The notes under the pieces are model-generated. The model saw nothing but the letters and a program-made list of their open reading frames with translations. It ran no database searches and was not told where the DNA came from. A DNA stretch of 64,000 nucleotides from Rothia nasimurium (lineage in GTDB: Bacteria; Actinomycetota; Actinomycetes; Actinomycetales; Micrococcaceae). Both the position numbers and the translations under genes were made by a program. The stretch covers positions 186,001 to 250,000 of the forward strand of contig NZ_CP056080.1 in the NCBI RefSeq assembly GCF_014217215.1. The letters run 5' to 3'. Positions 30,691-39,370 of the stretch are shown here, one piece after another (the stretch's first letter is position 1; the number at the start of each line of letters is the position of its first letter).

Positions 30691-31113
30691 TTAGCTGACC
30701 TCACCGTCAACGTAAAGCCACACCCCGCCGTCCTTGGTGAAGCGGGAGACCTCGGTCTGTACCCCTCGTACCCGCTCGCCCTCGGGCGTCCCCGGCCCTG
30801 ACCGGTAGTAGGCGGCGAACTCTACGCCGCCGGTGCTGTCAAAGGGGCCGCCTGCTGTACTGAGAATGTCGAGTCGGTACCAGCGCAGGCTGTCGTCGAG
30901 GTGCAAGGACGCCGGCCGCGTGCTCGGGTGCCAGGTGGCCAGTAGGTAGTCGGGCAGGCCCACCGCAAAGGCGGTGAAGCGGGAGCGCATCAGCGCCTCG
31001 GGAGTTGGTGCAGTTAGTTCGCCGGTCTGGGCAAATTGCGAGTGGTAGCGGCCGCAACAGGCGCCGTACACATCGCCGGTGCCGCAGGGGCAGCGGGTAT
31101 CAGGTTCAAGCAT
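30691..31113 (-). CDS. YchJ-family SEC-C protein
   Basis: The 140-residue protein starts with the Cys-rich zinc-binding SEC-C motif (CPCGTGDVYGACCGRYH, residues 8-24), followed by an NTF2-like domain (EALMRSRFTAFAVGLPDYLLATWHP; FAAYYRSG), the exact layout of YchJ/UPF0225. Its cellular role is unknown. Zinc binding and a protein-quality role are suggested for the SEC-C motif in other proteins. It is slightly shorter than E. coli YchJ (152 residues). Confidence 0.9.
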   Translation of the reverse strand: MLEPDTRCPCGTGDVYGACCGRYHSQFAQTGELTAPTPEALMRSRFTAFAVGLPDYLLATWHPSTRPASLHLDDSLRWYRLDILSTAGGPFDSTGGVEFAAYYRSGPGTPEGERVRGVQTEVSRFTKDGGVWLYVDGEVS

Positions 31114-31166
31114 GCCTCTATTAAAACAGGTAGGCAGGTGGGCAACCCGTCCTCTTTAAAAGCAAA

Positions 31167-31229
31167 TACCCCAGTTTTGGCGCAGCTACCTCGGGTAAAA
31201 ACCGGGGTAACTGCACCAAAACTGGGGTA
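31167..31229 (-). terminator. terminator after the purine permease gene
   Basis: TACCCCAGTTTTGGCGCAG (31167-31185) pairs with CTGCACCAAAACTGGGGTA (31211-31229), one mismatch in 19, lying 17 bases past the permease stop. Confidence 0.7.
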
Positions 31230-31246
31230 CTGAGGAAAGGGGAGGG

Positions 31247-32725
31247 TTAGGCGTGCAGCCAGCCCTCAATCACGCCCATACCGAAGAAGACCAGGAAGGC
31301 GGCTGAGACGATATACATAATCGGGTGTACTTCCTTGCCGCGGCCCTGTACCAGGCGGATGAAGGTGAAGGCGACGAAGCCGGCACCGATACCGTCCGCG
31401 ATGGAGTAGGTGAAGGGCATCATGATGATGGTGAGGAAGGCGGGAATGCCCAGGCCCCAGTCGGTCCAGTCGATGTGAACGGCCTGGCGGACCATCAGGA
31501 AGCCAACGACCACCAGGGCGGGGGCTACAGCCTCGAAGGGCACGATGGATACCAGTGGGGAGATGAAGACAGCCAGCAGGAAGAGGGCACCGGTGACGAT
31601 GTTGGCGAAGCCGGTGCGGGCACCTTCACCGATGCCGGTGGCAGATTCCACGAAAATCTGGTGGGCTGAGGACGATGAGCCACCACCGAGCACGGAACCG
31701 GCGGCGTCAATCAGCAGAACGCGGTCGATGTTCTCGATCTTGCCGTCCTCATCGATGGTGCCAGCTTCAGAGGCCAGGCCCACAGAGGTGCCCATGACGT
31801 CGAAGAAGACAGCCAGCAGGATAGCAAACATGAGCATGGTTGCGCCCAGGGTGCCCAGGGAGGAGCCGGAGAAGGCGCCGACCATATCAACGGAACCCAG
31901 CAGGGAGAGGTCGGGGTGGCCAATCCACTGGGTGGGGATGCCGGGGATCATGAGGGACCAGCCGGTGGCTGAGTCCATGGAGGAGCCGGAGGGCCAGACC
32001 TTTTCCAGCACGATTGCCAGGATGGTTGAGGCAACCACACCGATCAGAATCGCGCCGCGCACGTTGCGGATGAAAAGGGCGATGGTGAGGAAGAGACCGA
32101 AGAGGAAGACGAAGATGGGCCAGCCCTGCAGGTGGCCGCCGGCACCGAAGGAGACGGGCACGGTGGTGCCTGCGGCATCGGGCATACGGCGGACGATACC
32201 CGCGTTGACCAGGCCAATCAGGGAGATGAAGAGGCCGATGCCCACGACGATGGCGGTCTTGAGCGATTCGGGGACGGCGTCGAAGACGGCGCGGCGGAAG
32301 CCGGTGAGCACCAGAATAGCCATGACGATACCGGCCCAGACAACCAGGCCCATAATCTGGGGCCAGGTCAGGTTGGGGGTGGTTGCGATGGTGGAGGCCA
32401 GCAGGGCGTTGACGCCCAGGCCCGCCGCCATGGCGAAGGGTTGCTTGGCCCAGAGGCCCATGATGATGGTCAGGACGCCCGCCACGAGCGCGGTTGCTGC
32501 TGCGACGCGCTCGACGCCGAGGGTGTTGCCTGCGCCGTCGGGGCCGAGGCCCAGGATGAGGGGGTTGAGCACCACGATGTAGGCCATGGCGAAGAAGGTT
32601 GCTAGACCGCCGCGGACTTCGGTGGAGAGGGTGGAGCCGCGTTCGGTAATTTTGAAGTAGCGGTCGATGGCGCTGGTGGGCGCTGAGGGTGCGGGTTTGT
32701 GAGCCGCGGTGTTCTCAGAAGACAT
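31247..32725 (-). CDS. NCS2/AzgA-type purine (hypoxanthine/guanine) permease
   Basis: The 492-residue protein has 12-14 hydrophobic segments. The early signature STEVRGGLATFFAMAYIVVLNP and the substrate-site region AGTIDEDGKIENIDRVLLIDAAGS fit the AzgA/PbuG branch, which imports hypoxanthine, guanine or adenine with protons. A GC hairpin (32779-32803) lies in its 5' leader. I see no purine-riboswitch core. The gene probably serves purine salvage alongside purB, though they are not linked. Confidence 0.93.
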   Translation of the reverse strand: MSSENTAAHKPAPSAPTSAIDRYFKITERGSTLSTEVRGGLATFFAMAYIVVLNPLILGLGPDGAGNTLGVERVAAATALVAGVLTIIMGLWAKQPFAMAAGLGVNALLASTIATTPNLTWPQIMGLVVWAGIVMAILVLTGFRRAVFDAVPESLKTAIVVGIGLFISLIGLVNAGIVRRMPDAAGTTVPVSFGAGGHLQGWPIFVFLFGLFLTIALFIRNVRGAILIGVVASTILAIVLEKVWPSGSSMDSATGWSLMIPGIPTQWIGHPDLSLLGSVDMVGAFSGSSLGTLGATMLMFAILLAVFFDVMGTSVGLASEAGTIDEDGKIENIDRVLLIDAAGSVLGGGSSSSAHQIFVESATGIGEGARTGFANIVTGALFLLAVFISPLVSIVPFEAVAPALVVVGFLMVRQAVHIDWTDWGLGIPAFLTIIMMPFTYSIADGIGAGFVAFTFIRLVQGRGKEVHPIMYIVSAAFLVFFGMGVIEGWLHA

Positions 32726-32778
32726 TCGTGAAAATCCGTAGATACTCGTGTGGGTTTGTGTGGCCCAGAAATGAAAGT

Positions 32779-32803
32779 GCGCCGTCTTTGGTGCGGACGG
32801 CGC
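32779..32803 (-). promoter_or_regulatory. hairpin in the purine permease leader
   Basis: GCGCCGTC (32779-32786) pairs with GACGGCGC (32796-32803), 54 bases upstream of the start. It may be part of the untranslated leader or an operator. It lacks the conserved loops of a purine riboswitch. Confidence 0.35.
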
Positions 32804-32904
32804 TAATGTACCTGTCTAGTGTACGCCCGTGTGCCGGTTTCTGGCGAGAGTGGCGGGTGTGACGCTGTGCAAGGGGGAGTGCTTGGATGCAGGTGTGCCT
32901 AAGG

Positions 32905-32929
32905 TAAGATTTTAGGCAAACCTAACTTA
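32905..32929 (+). promoter_or_regulatory. iron-box (DtxR/IdeR-type) promoter of the DUF2218 gene
   Basis: TTAGGCAAACCTAACTTA (32912-32929) is a close match to the 19-bp DtxR/IdeR palindrome consensus TTAGGTTAGCCTAACCTAA. It directly follows a TAAGAT -10 box (32905-32910), so iron-loaded repressor would block initiation. Confidence 0.7.
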
Positions 32930-32944
32930 TAAGAAAGGCTAACC

Positions 32945-33292
32945 GTGGATTCTGCCTCCTACCCCTCCATCGACACCCTGACCGCCCGCTCGCGCGCCGT
33001 CGTCCTGACTGACCGCCCCGCCCGCTATGCCAAGCAGCTCGCTAGCCACTTCGGGCATAAGATTCTGGTTGAAGAGATTGAGGGTGGCCACCGCCTGACC
33101 TTCAACCGTGACGGCAATTTCGGTGGCTACAGCGATGTGCTGGTGCAGAAAGTTGACGGCGTTGAACGCCTTGTCCTGCTGGCCTACGCGGAGACCCCCG
33201 AGAAGCGCGAGCGCCTTGAAGGCGTGCTGGGTCGCCACCTGGAACGCTTTGGTGAGAAGGACGGTCTTGCCGTCACTTTCGTAGCCCTCTAG
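32945..33292 (+). CDS. DUF2218-family protein, predicted iron-repressed
   Basis: The 115-residue protein fits DUF2218. RPARYAKQLASHFGHK begins the domain, HRLTFNRDGNFGGYSDVL is in the middle and HLERFGEKDGLAV at the end. In actinobacteria such genes often lie near siderophore-interacting proteins, but here it stands alone. The GTG start has AAGAAAGG (32931-32938) upstream. An IdeR-type box over the promoter predicts expression under iron limitation. The biochemical role is unknown. Confidence 0.85.
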   Translation: MDSASYPSIDTLTARSRAVVLTDRPARYAKQLASHFGHKILVEEIEGGHRLTFNRDGNFGGYSDVLVQKVDGVERLVLLAYAETPEKRERLEGVLGRHLERFGEKDGLAVTFVAL

Positions 33293-33357
33293 GCTCTTGC
33301 GGTGTGCGGGTGTATGTTTGAAACTGAAATTTTTTCCCACTGCACCGTTGGAGCGTT

Positions 33358-33666
33358 ATGAGCCAGAGAGACCCTCGCGACCTTGAGGTTGCCCGCGATT
33401 TTCTTGCCGGGTTGGCCACCCACCTGAATCTTGACCCCGCCCTGATGGAGCAGGCCATGCCCCACCTTTTGGGCATGACCAAGCATGTGGCGCACGGGGT
33501 GGTGCGCCCGGCAGCGCCTTTGGCTGCCTTCCTGGTGGGTTACGCGGCCGCGCAGGCAGAGAGCCAGGCGGACGCCGGTCAGGCGGGGGAGCGCGTCCGC
33601 TCGGCTTTGGCGCAGGTGGAAACCCTCATCGACGAGTATAAAGAGCGGGCTGATGGGCAGGCTTAA
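33358..33666 (+). CDS. DUF6457-like small helical protein of the formate dehydrogenase locus
   Basis: The 102-residue acidic helical protein (LAGLATHLNLDPALMEQAMPHLLGMTKHVAHGVVRPAAPL, shown in part) resembles the small DUF6457 proteins encoded next to molybdopterin-cofactor genes in actinobacteria. That assignment is from memory and moderate. Its end overlaps fdhD by 14 bases, so the two are coupled. It could help Mo-cofactor insertion. No enzyme motif is seen. Confidence 0.65.
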   Translation: MSQRDPRDLEVARDFLAGLATHLNLDPALMEQAMPHLLGMTKHVAHGVVRPAAPLAAFLVGYAAAQAESQADAGQAGERVRSALAQVETLIDEYKERADGQA

Positions 33667-34534
33667 CCGCACCGCCCCGGCTACCCGGTATGTGCTCAAA
33701 GACGACGGCACCTTTTCGGTAGACCGCCGGGCTGATGCCCTCACCGCAGAAGAGCCCCTCGAAATCAGGCTGGATGGCCAGACCGTCACCACCACCATGC
33801 GCACTCCGGGGCACGATATTGAGCTGGCCCACGGGTTCCTGCACGCCGAGGGGCTGATTAAAAGCGCCGCTGAGATTAGCACCGCCCGCTATTGCGCGGG
33901 GGCGACCGGGCCGGACGGCGCCAACACCTACAACGTGCTTGACCTGACCCGCGCAGTCCCTGAAGCTACGCACCCCAGACCGCCGGGCGGCGTCCTGCCC
34001 ATCTTTGAGAAGGCTGCACCCCTGCGCCTGACCGTGACCAACTCGGCCTGCGGGGTGTGTGGGTCGGCCTCGATTGACTCCATTATGGGCAAGGCCAGCC
34101 GCCCCATACCGCCCACCGCGCTCACCCCCGAGCAGGTGCTGGAACTGCCATCCCGCCTGCGCGACCACCAGGTAATTTTCAAGAAAACCGGTGGCATTCA
34201 CGCTGCCGCCGTCTTTGAGCCGGGCGGTGAGCTGCTGGTTGCCCGTGAAGATATCGGCCGCCACAATGCCGTGGACAAGGTGGTGGGCCACCTGCTCATG
34301 AACGACGGGCTGGAGCCCCCAGCTCTCGGCCTACCGGGGCGGACGCTGGTGGTCAGCTCGCGGGCGTCCTTTGAGCTGGTACAAAAAGCGGTGCTGGCCG
34401 GTTTCTCAGCGCTCGTGGCGGTTTCTGCCCCGTCCTCGCTCGCTGTGGACCTTGCCAAAGAATCGGGCCTCACCCTGGTAGCTTTTGCGCGAGAACGCCG
34501 TTTTAACCTTTATTCAGGCCTGTTGGCTGAGTAA
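33653..34534 (+). CDS. fdhD: formate dehydrogenase accessory sulfurtransferase FdhD
   Basis: FdhD passes sulfur from a cysteine desulfurase to the molybdenum cofactor of formate dehydrogenases. The 293-residue protein shows the GHDIELAHGFLHAEGLI segment, the CGVCG sulfur-transfer cysteines (TNSACGVCGSAS) and the REDIGRHNAVDKVVGHLL signature. ATG 33653 overlaps the upstream gene. It is followed 30 bases on by the YdeP-like oxidoreductase it presumably matures. Confidence 0.96.
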   Translation: MGRLNRTAPATRYVLKDDGTFSVDRRADALTAEEPLEIRLDGQTVTTTMRTPGHDIELAHGFLHAEGLIKSAAEISTARYCAGATGPDGANTYNVLDLTRAVPEATHPRPPGGVLPIFEKAAPLRLTVTNSACGVCGSASIDSIMGKASRPIPPTALTPEQVLELPSRLRDHQVIFKKTGGIHAAAVFEPGGELLVAREDIGRHNAVDKVVGHLLMNDGLEPPALGLPGRTLVVSSRASFELVQKAVLAGFSALVAVSAPSSLAVDLAKESGLTLVAFARERRFNLYSGLLAE

Positions 34535-34564
34535 GCTGGCACACATCGCGCTACACTGGGGTGT

Positions 34565-36862
34565 ATGAGCACGGTAAGCAAGCACGAAGACGTCCCTGTT
34601 GTCAGCCGCGTGAGCGAAGAAGCCACGGCCTTTGATAATCCCAAGATTGGCCACCGCACCAAGGTTGCGGCGGGCCCCGGTGGTGTGCTGCACGCTATGG
34701 CCCACGCGATCCCGGCCCGCGGTCTGCTCCCCCTGATTAATATGAACCAGCACGGCGGTGTCGACTGCCCCGGCTGCGCCTGGCCTGAACCCCACCAGAA
34801 AGACATGAACGTGGTGGAGTTCTGCGAAAACGGTGCCAAGGCGATTGCCGAGGAGACCACCCCCGAACGCGCGGGCATCGATTTCTGGGCGCAGTATTCG
34901 GTGACTGAGCTGCGCGACAAGACCGATTTCTGGCTGGGCAAGCAGGGCCGCATCACCCAGCCCCTGCTCTACGATCGCTCCAGCGGAGACGACCACTACC
35001 GCCCCGTCACCTGGGAGCGTGCCTTTGAACTGATTGCCGAGCAGCTCAAGAAAACCGACCCCACAAAGGCCGTTTTCTACACCTCGGGCCGCGCCTCCAA
35101 CGAGGCCGCCTACGCCTTCCAGCTGCTGGCCCGCCGCCTGGGCTCCAACAACCTGCCCGACTGTGGCAACCTCTGCCACGAGTCCACCGGCGTCGCCCTC
35201 AAAGAGGTCGCCGGCCTGGGCAAGGGCTCAATCACCATGAGCGACCTCGAAACCACCGACTTGCTCATCTCGGTGGGGCAGAACCCCGGCACCAACCACC
35301 CGCGCTCGCTGACCAGCTTCAAGAAGATGAAGGAAAACGGCGGCAAGATGGTGGTGCTCAACCCCATGCCTGAAACCGGCCTGATGGCCTTCCGCGAACC
35401 CCAGTCGCCGGTGGGCATGATTGTGCCCGAGAAGCTGGCGGACGAGTACTTGCAGGTACGGCTGGACGGCGACCGCGCCTTCTTCCAGCAACTCAACAAA
35501 GAGCTGATTCGGCGCGACGCCATTGACCACGTTTTCATTGAGAAATTTACGGACGGCTTCGAGCAGCTGCGCGAGCACCTTTTGGGCTTGGATGACGCTG
35601 AGTTGGAACGTGGCTCTGGTATCTCGGCTGCTCAGGTGGCGCGGGTTGCCGACCTGGTAGAGGCCTCTGAAAACGCGATTGTCTCGTGGACCCTGGGCGT
35701 CACCCAGCACCGCGAATCGGTGGGTACCCTGCGGGAGATGATGAACTTCCTCTTCCTCACCGGCAACATGGGCAAGCCCGGGGCCGGTTCGGCCCCCTTC
35801 CGCGGCCACTCGAATGTGCAGGGCAACCGCACCGTGGGTATCTGGGAGAAGATGCCCGAGCCCTTCCTCGTTGCTCTTGAAGACTACTTCGGCTTCCCCG
35901 TCCCCCGCGAGCACGGCCTAGACACCGTGGACGCCCTGCGCCAGATGCGCGATGGGAAGAACCAGTTCTTCATGTCCCTGGGCGGTAATCTGGTGCGCGT
36001 TGCCTCAGATACCACCGCCTGCGAGAAGGCCATGAGCAGCCAAGAGATGACCGTCCACCTTTCGACCAAGCCCAACGGGTCGCACGCCTTCCCCGGCGAG
36101 AAGGCCCTGATTCTGCCCGTCCTGGCTCGTACCGACCGCGATGTGCAGGCGTCCGGCCCGCAGAAGATTACCGTGGAGAACTCCTTCGGTATCGTCTCTG
36201 CTTCTATCGGCAAGCGCACCGCTAACGACGACCTCGACCTCAAGTCAGAGGTAGAGATTATCTGCTCGGTGGGCCGTGAAACCTTTGGTGATGATTTCTG
36301 GCAGCCCATGATCGACGACTACGGCGTGATTCGTGAGGCTATTGAGGGCACTATTCCCGGGTTTGAGCGCTACAACGAGCGGATTGAGAAGCCCGGTGGT
36401 TTCTACCTGCCGAATGGCCCGCGTGAGCGCGTCTTCAACACCGAAACCGGCAAGGCCCGGCTGACGGTCAATGAGACTAACGTGCTGGAGGTTCCCGAGG
36501 GGCACCTGCTGCTGTCGACGGTGCGTTCGCATGACCAGTTCAATTCCACGATTTACGGGCTGGACGACCGCTACCGCGGCGTGCGCGGTGGCCGTCGCGT
36601 GGTCTTTATGCACCGGGACGACATTGCCGCCCTGGGTCTTGAGGACGGCTCGCTGGTGGATATTGTGTCGGTCTGGGAGGACGGCGAGCGTCGGGCTCCT
36701 AATTTCCGCGTGGTTGAGTACGACCACGCTCGCGGCTGCTGCACCGTCTATCTGCCCGAGGGTAATGTGCTGGTTCCGCTGGATTCGGCGGCGAAGCGCT
36801 CGAACACTCCGGTGTATAAGTCGGTGCTGGTACGCCTGGAATCACTGGGGCGTAAGGCTTAA
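34565..36862 (+). CDS. FdhF/YdeP-family molybdopterin oxidoreductase
   Basis: The 765-residue enzyme has a short Cys motif (DCPGCAWP, about residues 60-67) but not the four-cysteine Fe-S motif of classical formate dehydrogenases. The molybdopterin-binding domain has CGNLCHESTGVALKEVAG with the putative Mo-ligating Cys region, and the dinucleotide-binding C-terminal domain ends with HARGCCTVYLPEGNVLVPL. This is the YdeP branch, linked to acid resistance in E. coli and of uncertain substrate. fdhD immediately upstream supports a formate-dehydrogenase-type enzyme. It acts in the cytoplasm, as no Tat signal is seen. Confidence 0.9.
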   Translation: MSTVSKHEDVPVVSRVSEEATAFDNPKIGHRTKVAAGPGGVLHAMAHAIPARGLLPLINMNQHGGVDCPGCAWPEPHQKDMNVVEFCENGAKAIAEETTPERAGIDFWAQYSVTELRDKTDFWLGKQGRITQPLLYDRSSGDDHYRPVTWERAFELIAEQLKKTDPTKAVFYTSGRASNEAAYAFQLLARRLGSNNLPDCGNLCHESTGVALKEVAGLGKGSITMSDLETTDLLISVGQNPGTNHPRSLTSFKKMKENGGKMVVLNPMPETGLMAFREPQSPVGMIVPEKLADEYLQVRLDGDRAFFQQLNKELIRRDAIDHVFIEKFTDGFEQLREHLLGLDDAELERGSGISAAQVARVADLVEASENAIVSWTLGVTQHRESVGTLREMMNFLFLTGNMGKPGAGSAPFRGHSNVQGNRTVGIWEKMPEPFLVALEDYFGFPVPREHGLDTVDALRQMRDGKNQFFMSLGGNLVRVASDTTACEKAMSSQEMTVHLSTKPNGSHAFPGEKALILPVLARTDRDVQASGPQKITVENSFGIVSASIGKRTANDDLDLKSEVEIICSVGRETFGDDFWQPMIDDYGVIREAIEGTIPGFERYNERIEKPGGFYLPNGPRERVFNTETGKARLTVNETNVLEVPEGHLLLSTVRSHDQFNSTIYGLDDRYRGVRGGRRVVFMHRDDIAALGLEDGSLVDIVSVWEDGERRAPNFRVVEYDHARGCCTVYLPEGNVLVPLDSAAKRSNTPVYKSVLVRLESLGRKA

Positions 36863-36904
36863 CCGGCGGTAGCGGACGGACGGCCGGGCCCCAGCCCGCC
36901 CAAG

Positions 36905-36961
36905 GTAATCAAAAGCTTCATCAGCGCGTTCTAAGAAAATGCTGATGAAGCTTTTGATTAC
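36905..36961 (+). terminator. terminator of the fdhD operon (21-bp perfect stem)
   Basis: A 21-base arm starting GTAATCAAAAGCTTC (36905-36925) has an exact reverse complement at 36941-36961, around a 15-base loop, 43 bases after the oxidoreductase stop. Confidence 0.75.
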
Positions 36962-37040
36962 ATCAGAGATTTTCTCTTGAAAATCACGGGTGTGTCTGGT
37001 GGAATAATTACAATTCTTGGCATTCAAAGGAGATTGCACC

Positions 37041-37493
37041 ATGCCACGTCGAGCCCTTCCCCTTGCCCTACTCATTCCGCTACTGGCGGCCTGCTCCAGC
37101 GGCGCGTCCACTACAGCTGAGGCACCAAGCTCCACCCCGAGCGTCCGCACCACCACTGTGCCGCCACCTGCCACCACAGCAACCGCCAGCCCCGAAGAAC
37201 TAGCAACCCAGGGCCCCACCATCTCTAACGAAGATCTTCAGCGGGGCATCGACACCGGCAATGTCTACGTGCTCTACTCCGGCGTCATGTGCTTCGGAGG
37301 CACGCTAGCCGACCCCGCCGAGTTCGCTACGCAAGAACTAGCCAGCGACTACATGAGCGAGGAAGAATACCAGCAGCACTACAGCCAGATCCCGGCAGAA
37401 GTCCTTGCCCAGAGTGAGAAAAACAAAACCAGTATCTTCACCGCTCCCCAAGAATGCCTAGACGCAGGCTGGTCCCAGGCTGGAGCCATCTAA
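37041..37493 (+). CDS. small secreted lipoprotein of unknown function
   Basis: The 150-residue product has a lipoprotein signal (RRALPLALLIPLLAACSS, lipobox LAAC with Cys at residue 15) and a Thr/Ser/Pro-rich linker to about residue 55. A domain of about 95 residues with two cysteines follows (VMCFGG, QECLDAG). AGGAG lies ten bases before ATG 37041, which is preferred to an upstream in-frame ATG at 37017. No family is recognised. It stands alone between two terminators. Confidence 0.75.
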   Translation: MPRRALPLALLIPLLAACSSGASTTAEAPSSTPSVRTTTVPPPATTATASPEELATQGPTISNEDLQRGIDTGNVYVLYSGVMCFGGTLADPAEFATQELASDYMSEEEYQQHYSQIPAEVLAQSEKNKTSIFTAPQECLDAGWSQAGAI

Positions 37494-37673
37494 AAACAGC
37501 TGCACCCCCGCCCCCATCTGTTACATCTATTACGGCCCGCCCCTAACCGCGGTAGCCCCAAGACTTACTCTGTAACCGGGGCGACGGCGTCCGCCCCAAA
37601 CTCGGTAGACTAGAGCAGAACCAAAGTCCCAACCCGCCGTGCCCACCTACGCCCGGCGCCGAAAGGAAAACCC

Positions 37674-39080
37674 GTGTCAACCGAAGCCCCCCGCGCCCTG
37701 CGCGTCGCCGTCATCGGTGCAGGCCCCGCAGGTATCTACGCCGCAGACATCCTCACCAAAAGCGAAGAAGTCCGCACCGGAGCCGTGCCCGTAGCCATCG
37801 ACATCTTCGACCGCTACCCCGCCCCCTTCGGCCTGATCCGCTACGGCGTAGCCCCCGACCACCCCCGCATCAAGGGCATCATCAACGCCCTGCACAAGGT
37901 ACTCGACCGCGGCGACATCCGCTTCTTCGGCAACGTCAACTACGGCACCGACGTCACCCTGGCCGACCTGCGCAAGCACTACGACGCCATCATCTTCGCA
38001 ACCGGCGCCATCAAGGACGCAGACCTCGACATCCCCGGCGTTGAGCTCACCGGCTCCTACGGCGCGTCCGACTTCGTCTCCTGGTACGACGGCCACCCCG
38101 ACGTGCCCCGCACCTGGCCTCTGGAAGCCAAAGAAATCGCCGTGCTCGGCAACGGCAACGTAGCCCTCGACGTCGCCCGCGTGCTCTCCAAGCACGCCGA
38201 CGACCTGCTCTTCACCGAAATCCCCGACAACGTCTACGAAGGTCTCAAGGCCTCACCCGTCACCGACGTGCACGTCTTCGGCCGCCGCGGCCCCGCCCAG
38301 ATCAAGTTCACCCCTCTCGAACTGCGCGAACTAGCCCACTCCCGCGACGTAGACATCGTGCTCTACGAAGAAGACTTCCAGTTCGACGACGCCTCCCGCG
38401 AAGCCATGGAAACCAACGCCCAGACCAAGGTTATGATGAAGACCCTCAACGGCTGGCTTGAAGAGCAGAAGGAAAACCCCGGCACCGCCTCCCGCCGCCT
38501 GCACCTGCACTTCCTGCAGTCACCCGCCGAAATCCTCGGTGAGCACGGCAAGGTCACCGGTATCAAGATGGAACGCACCAAGCTCAACGGCAACGGCGGT
38601 GTCACCGGTACCGGTGAATTCATCGACTACCCCGTGCAGGCTGTCTACCGTGCTATCGGCTACTTTGGCTCTGAACTGCCCGAGGTCGGCTACGACAGCG
38701 AACGCGGCGTCATCACCAACGTTGAGGGTCGCGTCATCGACGACAGCGATGTGCCCGTCCCCGGCCTCTACGCTACCGGCTGGATTAAGCGCGGCCCCGT
38801 CGGCCTGATTGGTTCCACCAAGTCAGACGCCCTCGAAACCGTCACCCACCTGCTGGAAGACCGCGACAACCTCTACACCGCCGAGGCCGCCGACCCCGCA
38901 GCGATTGAGGCTTTCCTCGATGAGGCGGGCGTCCGCTACACCACCTGGGAAGGCTGGCACCGCCTGGACGACCACGAAAAGGCCCTGGGCGCAGAAGCCA
39001 AGGACGCCGCCGGCGAGCCCCGCGCCCGCATCAAGGTGGTTGACCGCGACGAGATGACCGCGATTTCACGCGGCGAGTAG
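37674..39080 (+). CDS. ferredoxin/adrenodoxin-type NADP+ reductase (FprA family)
   Basis: The 468-residue flavoprotein has the FAD-binding start VAVIGAGPAGIYAADIL, the PFGLIRYGVAPDHPRIK signature of adrenodoxin-reductase/FprA enzymes and the NADP-binding VLGNGNVALDVARVL. The C-terminal GWIKRGPVGLIGSTKSDALETV segment is also conserved. It passes electrons between NADPH and ferredoxins. The GTG start follows a GAAAGGAAAA purine run. A TAGACT -10 box lies near 37606. The product should be cytoplasmic. Confidence 0.95.
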   Translation: MSTEAPRALRVAVIGAGPAGIYAADILTKSEEVRTGAVPVAIDIFDRYPAPFGLIRYGVAPDHPRIKGIINALHKVLDRGDIRFFGNVNYGTDVTLADLRKHYDAIIFATGAIKDADLDIPGVELTGSYGASDFVSWYDGHPDVPRTWPLEAKEIAVLGNGNVALDVARVLSKHADDLLFTEIPDNVYEGLKASPVTDVHVFGRRGPAQIKFTPLELRELAHSRDVDIVLYEEDFQFDDASREAMETNAQTKVMMKTLNGWLEEQKENPGTASRRLHLHFLQSPAEILGEHGKVTGIKMERTKLNGNGGVTGTGEFIDYPVQAVYRAIGYFGSELPEVGYDSERGVITNVEGRVIDDSDVPVPGLYATGWIKRGPVGLIGSTKSDALETVTHLLEDRDNLYTAEAADPAAIEAFLDEAGVRYTTWEGWHRLDDHEKALGAEAKDAAGEPRARIKVVDRDEMTAISRGE

Positions 39081-39111
39081 TAGCTCACTGCGCCGGCTCC
39101 ATCTCCAGCAG

Positions 39112-39178
39112 AAGGGGACCTTAAAACTTAAAAGGGACCGCATAATATGCGGTCCCTTTTAAGTTTTAAGGTCCCCTT
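39112..39178. repeat. copy 1 of the GGGACCGCATA palindrome family (33-bp perfect arms)
   Basis: A 33-base arm beginning AAGGGGACCTTAAAACTT and ending in GGGACCGCATA is followed by one central A and its exact reverse complement. It lies 32 bases after the fprA-type gene and probably ends its transcript. Related copies lie at 52946, 55175 and 63584. Confidence 0.8.
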
Positions 39179-39358
39179 GGGCAAAGCGGGCGGACGCACG
39201 GGGCTGGTGAGCACCTACAGACGGACGCACGCGCGGGCGCGCGGAAGCCGCCAGGTGAGAATCACTGCCGCGCCACCGTCCTTTCAGCTAATACTCAGAC
39301 ACGAATTATTTAAACACCCAAAACAGCCCCTTCAGGGGTCGCTGGGAACACGCAGTCC

Positions 39359-39364
39359 TAAGAT
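39359..39364 (+). promoter_or_regulatory. -10 box of ktrB
   Basis: TAAGAT lies six bases before the GTG at 39371, which predicts a leaderless transcript and supports this start. Confidence 0.5.
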
Positions 39365-39370
39365 AAATCT

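Noticed and set aside
32726-32830. Purine riboswitch before the purine permease
   Set aside because: There is a hairpin, but the conserved three-way junction sequence and loop-loop bases of purine or preQ1 riboswitches are not seen.
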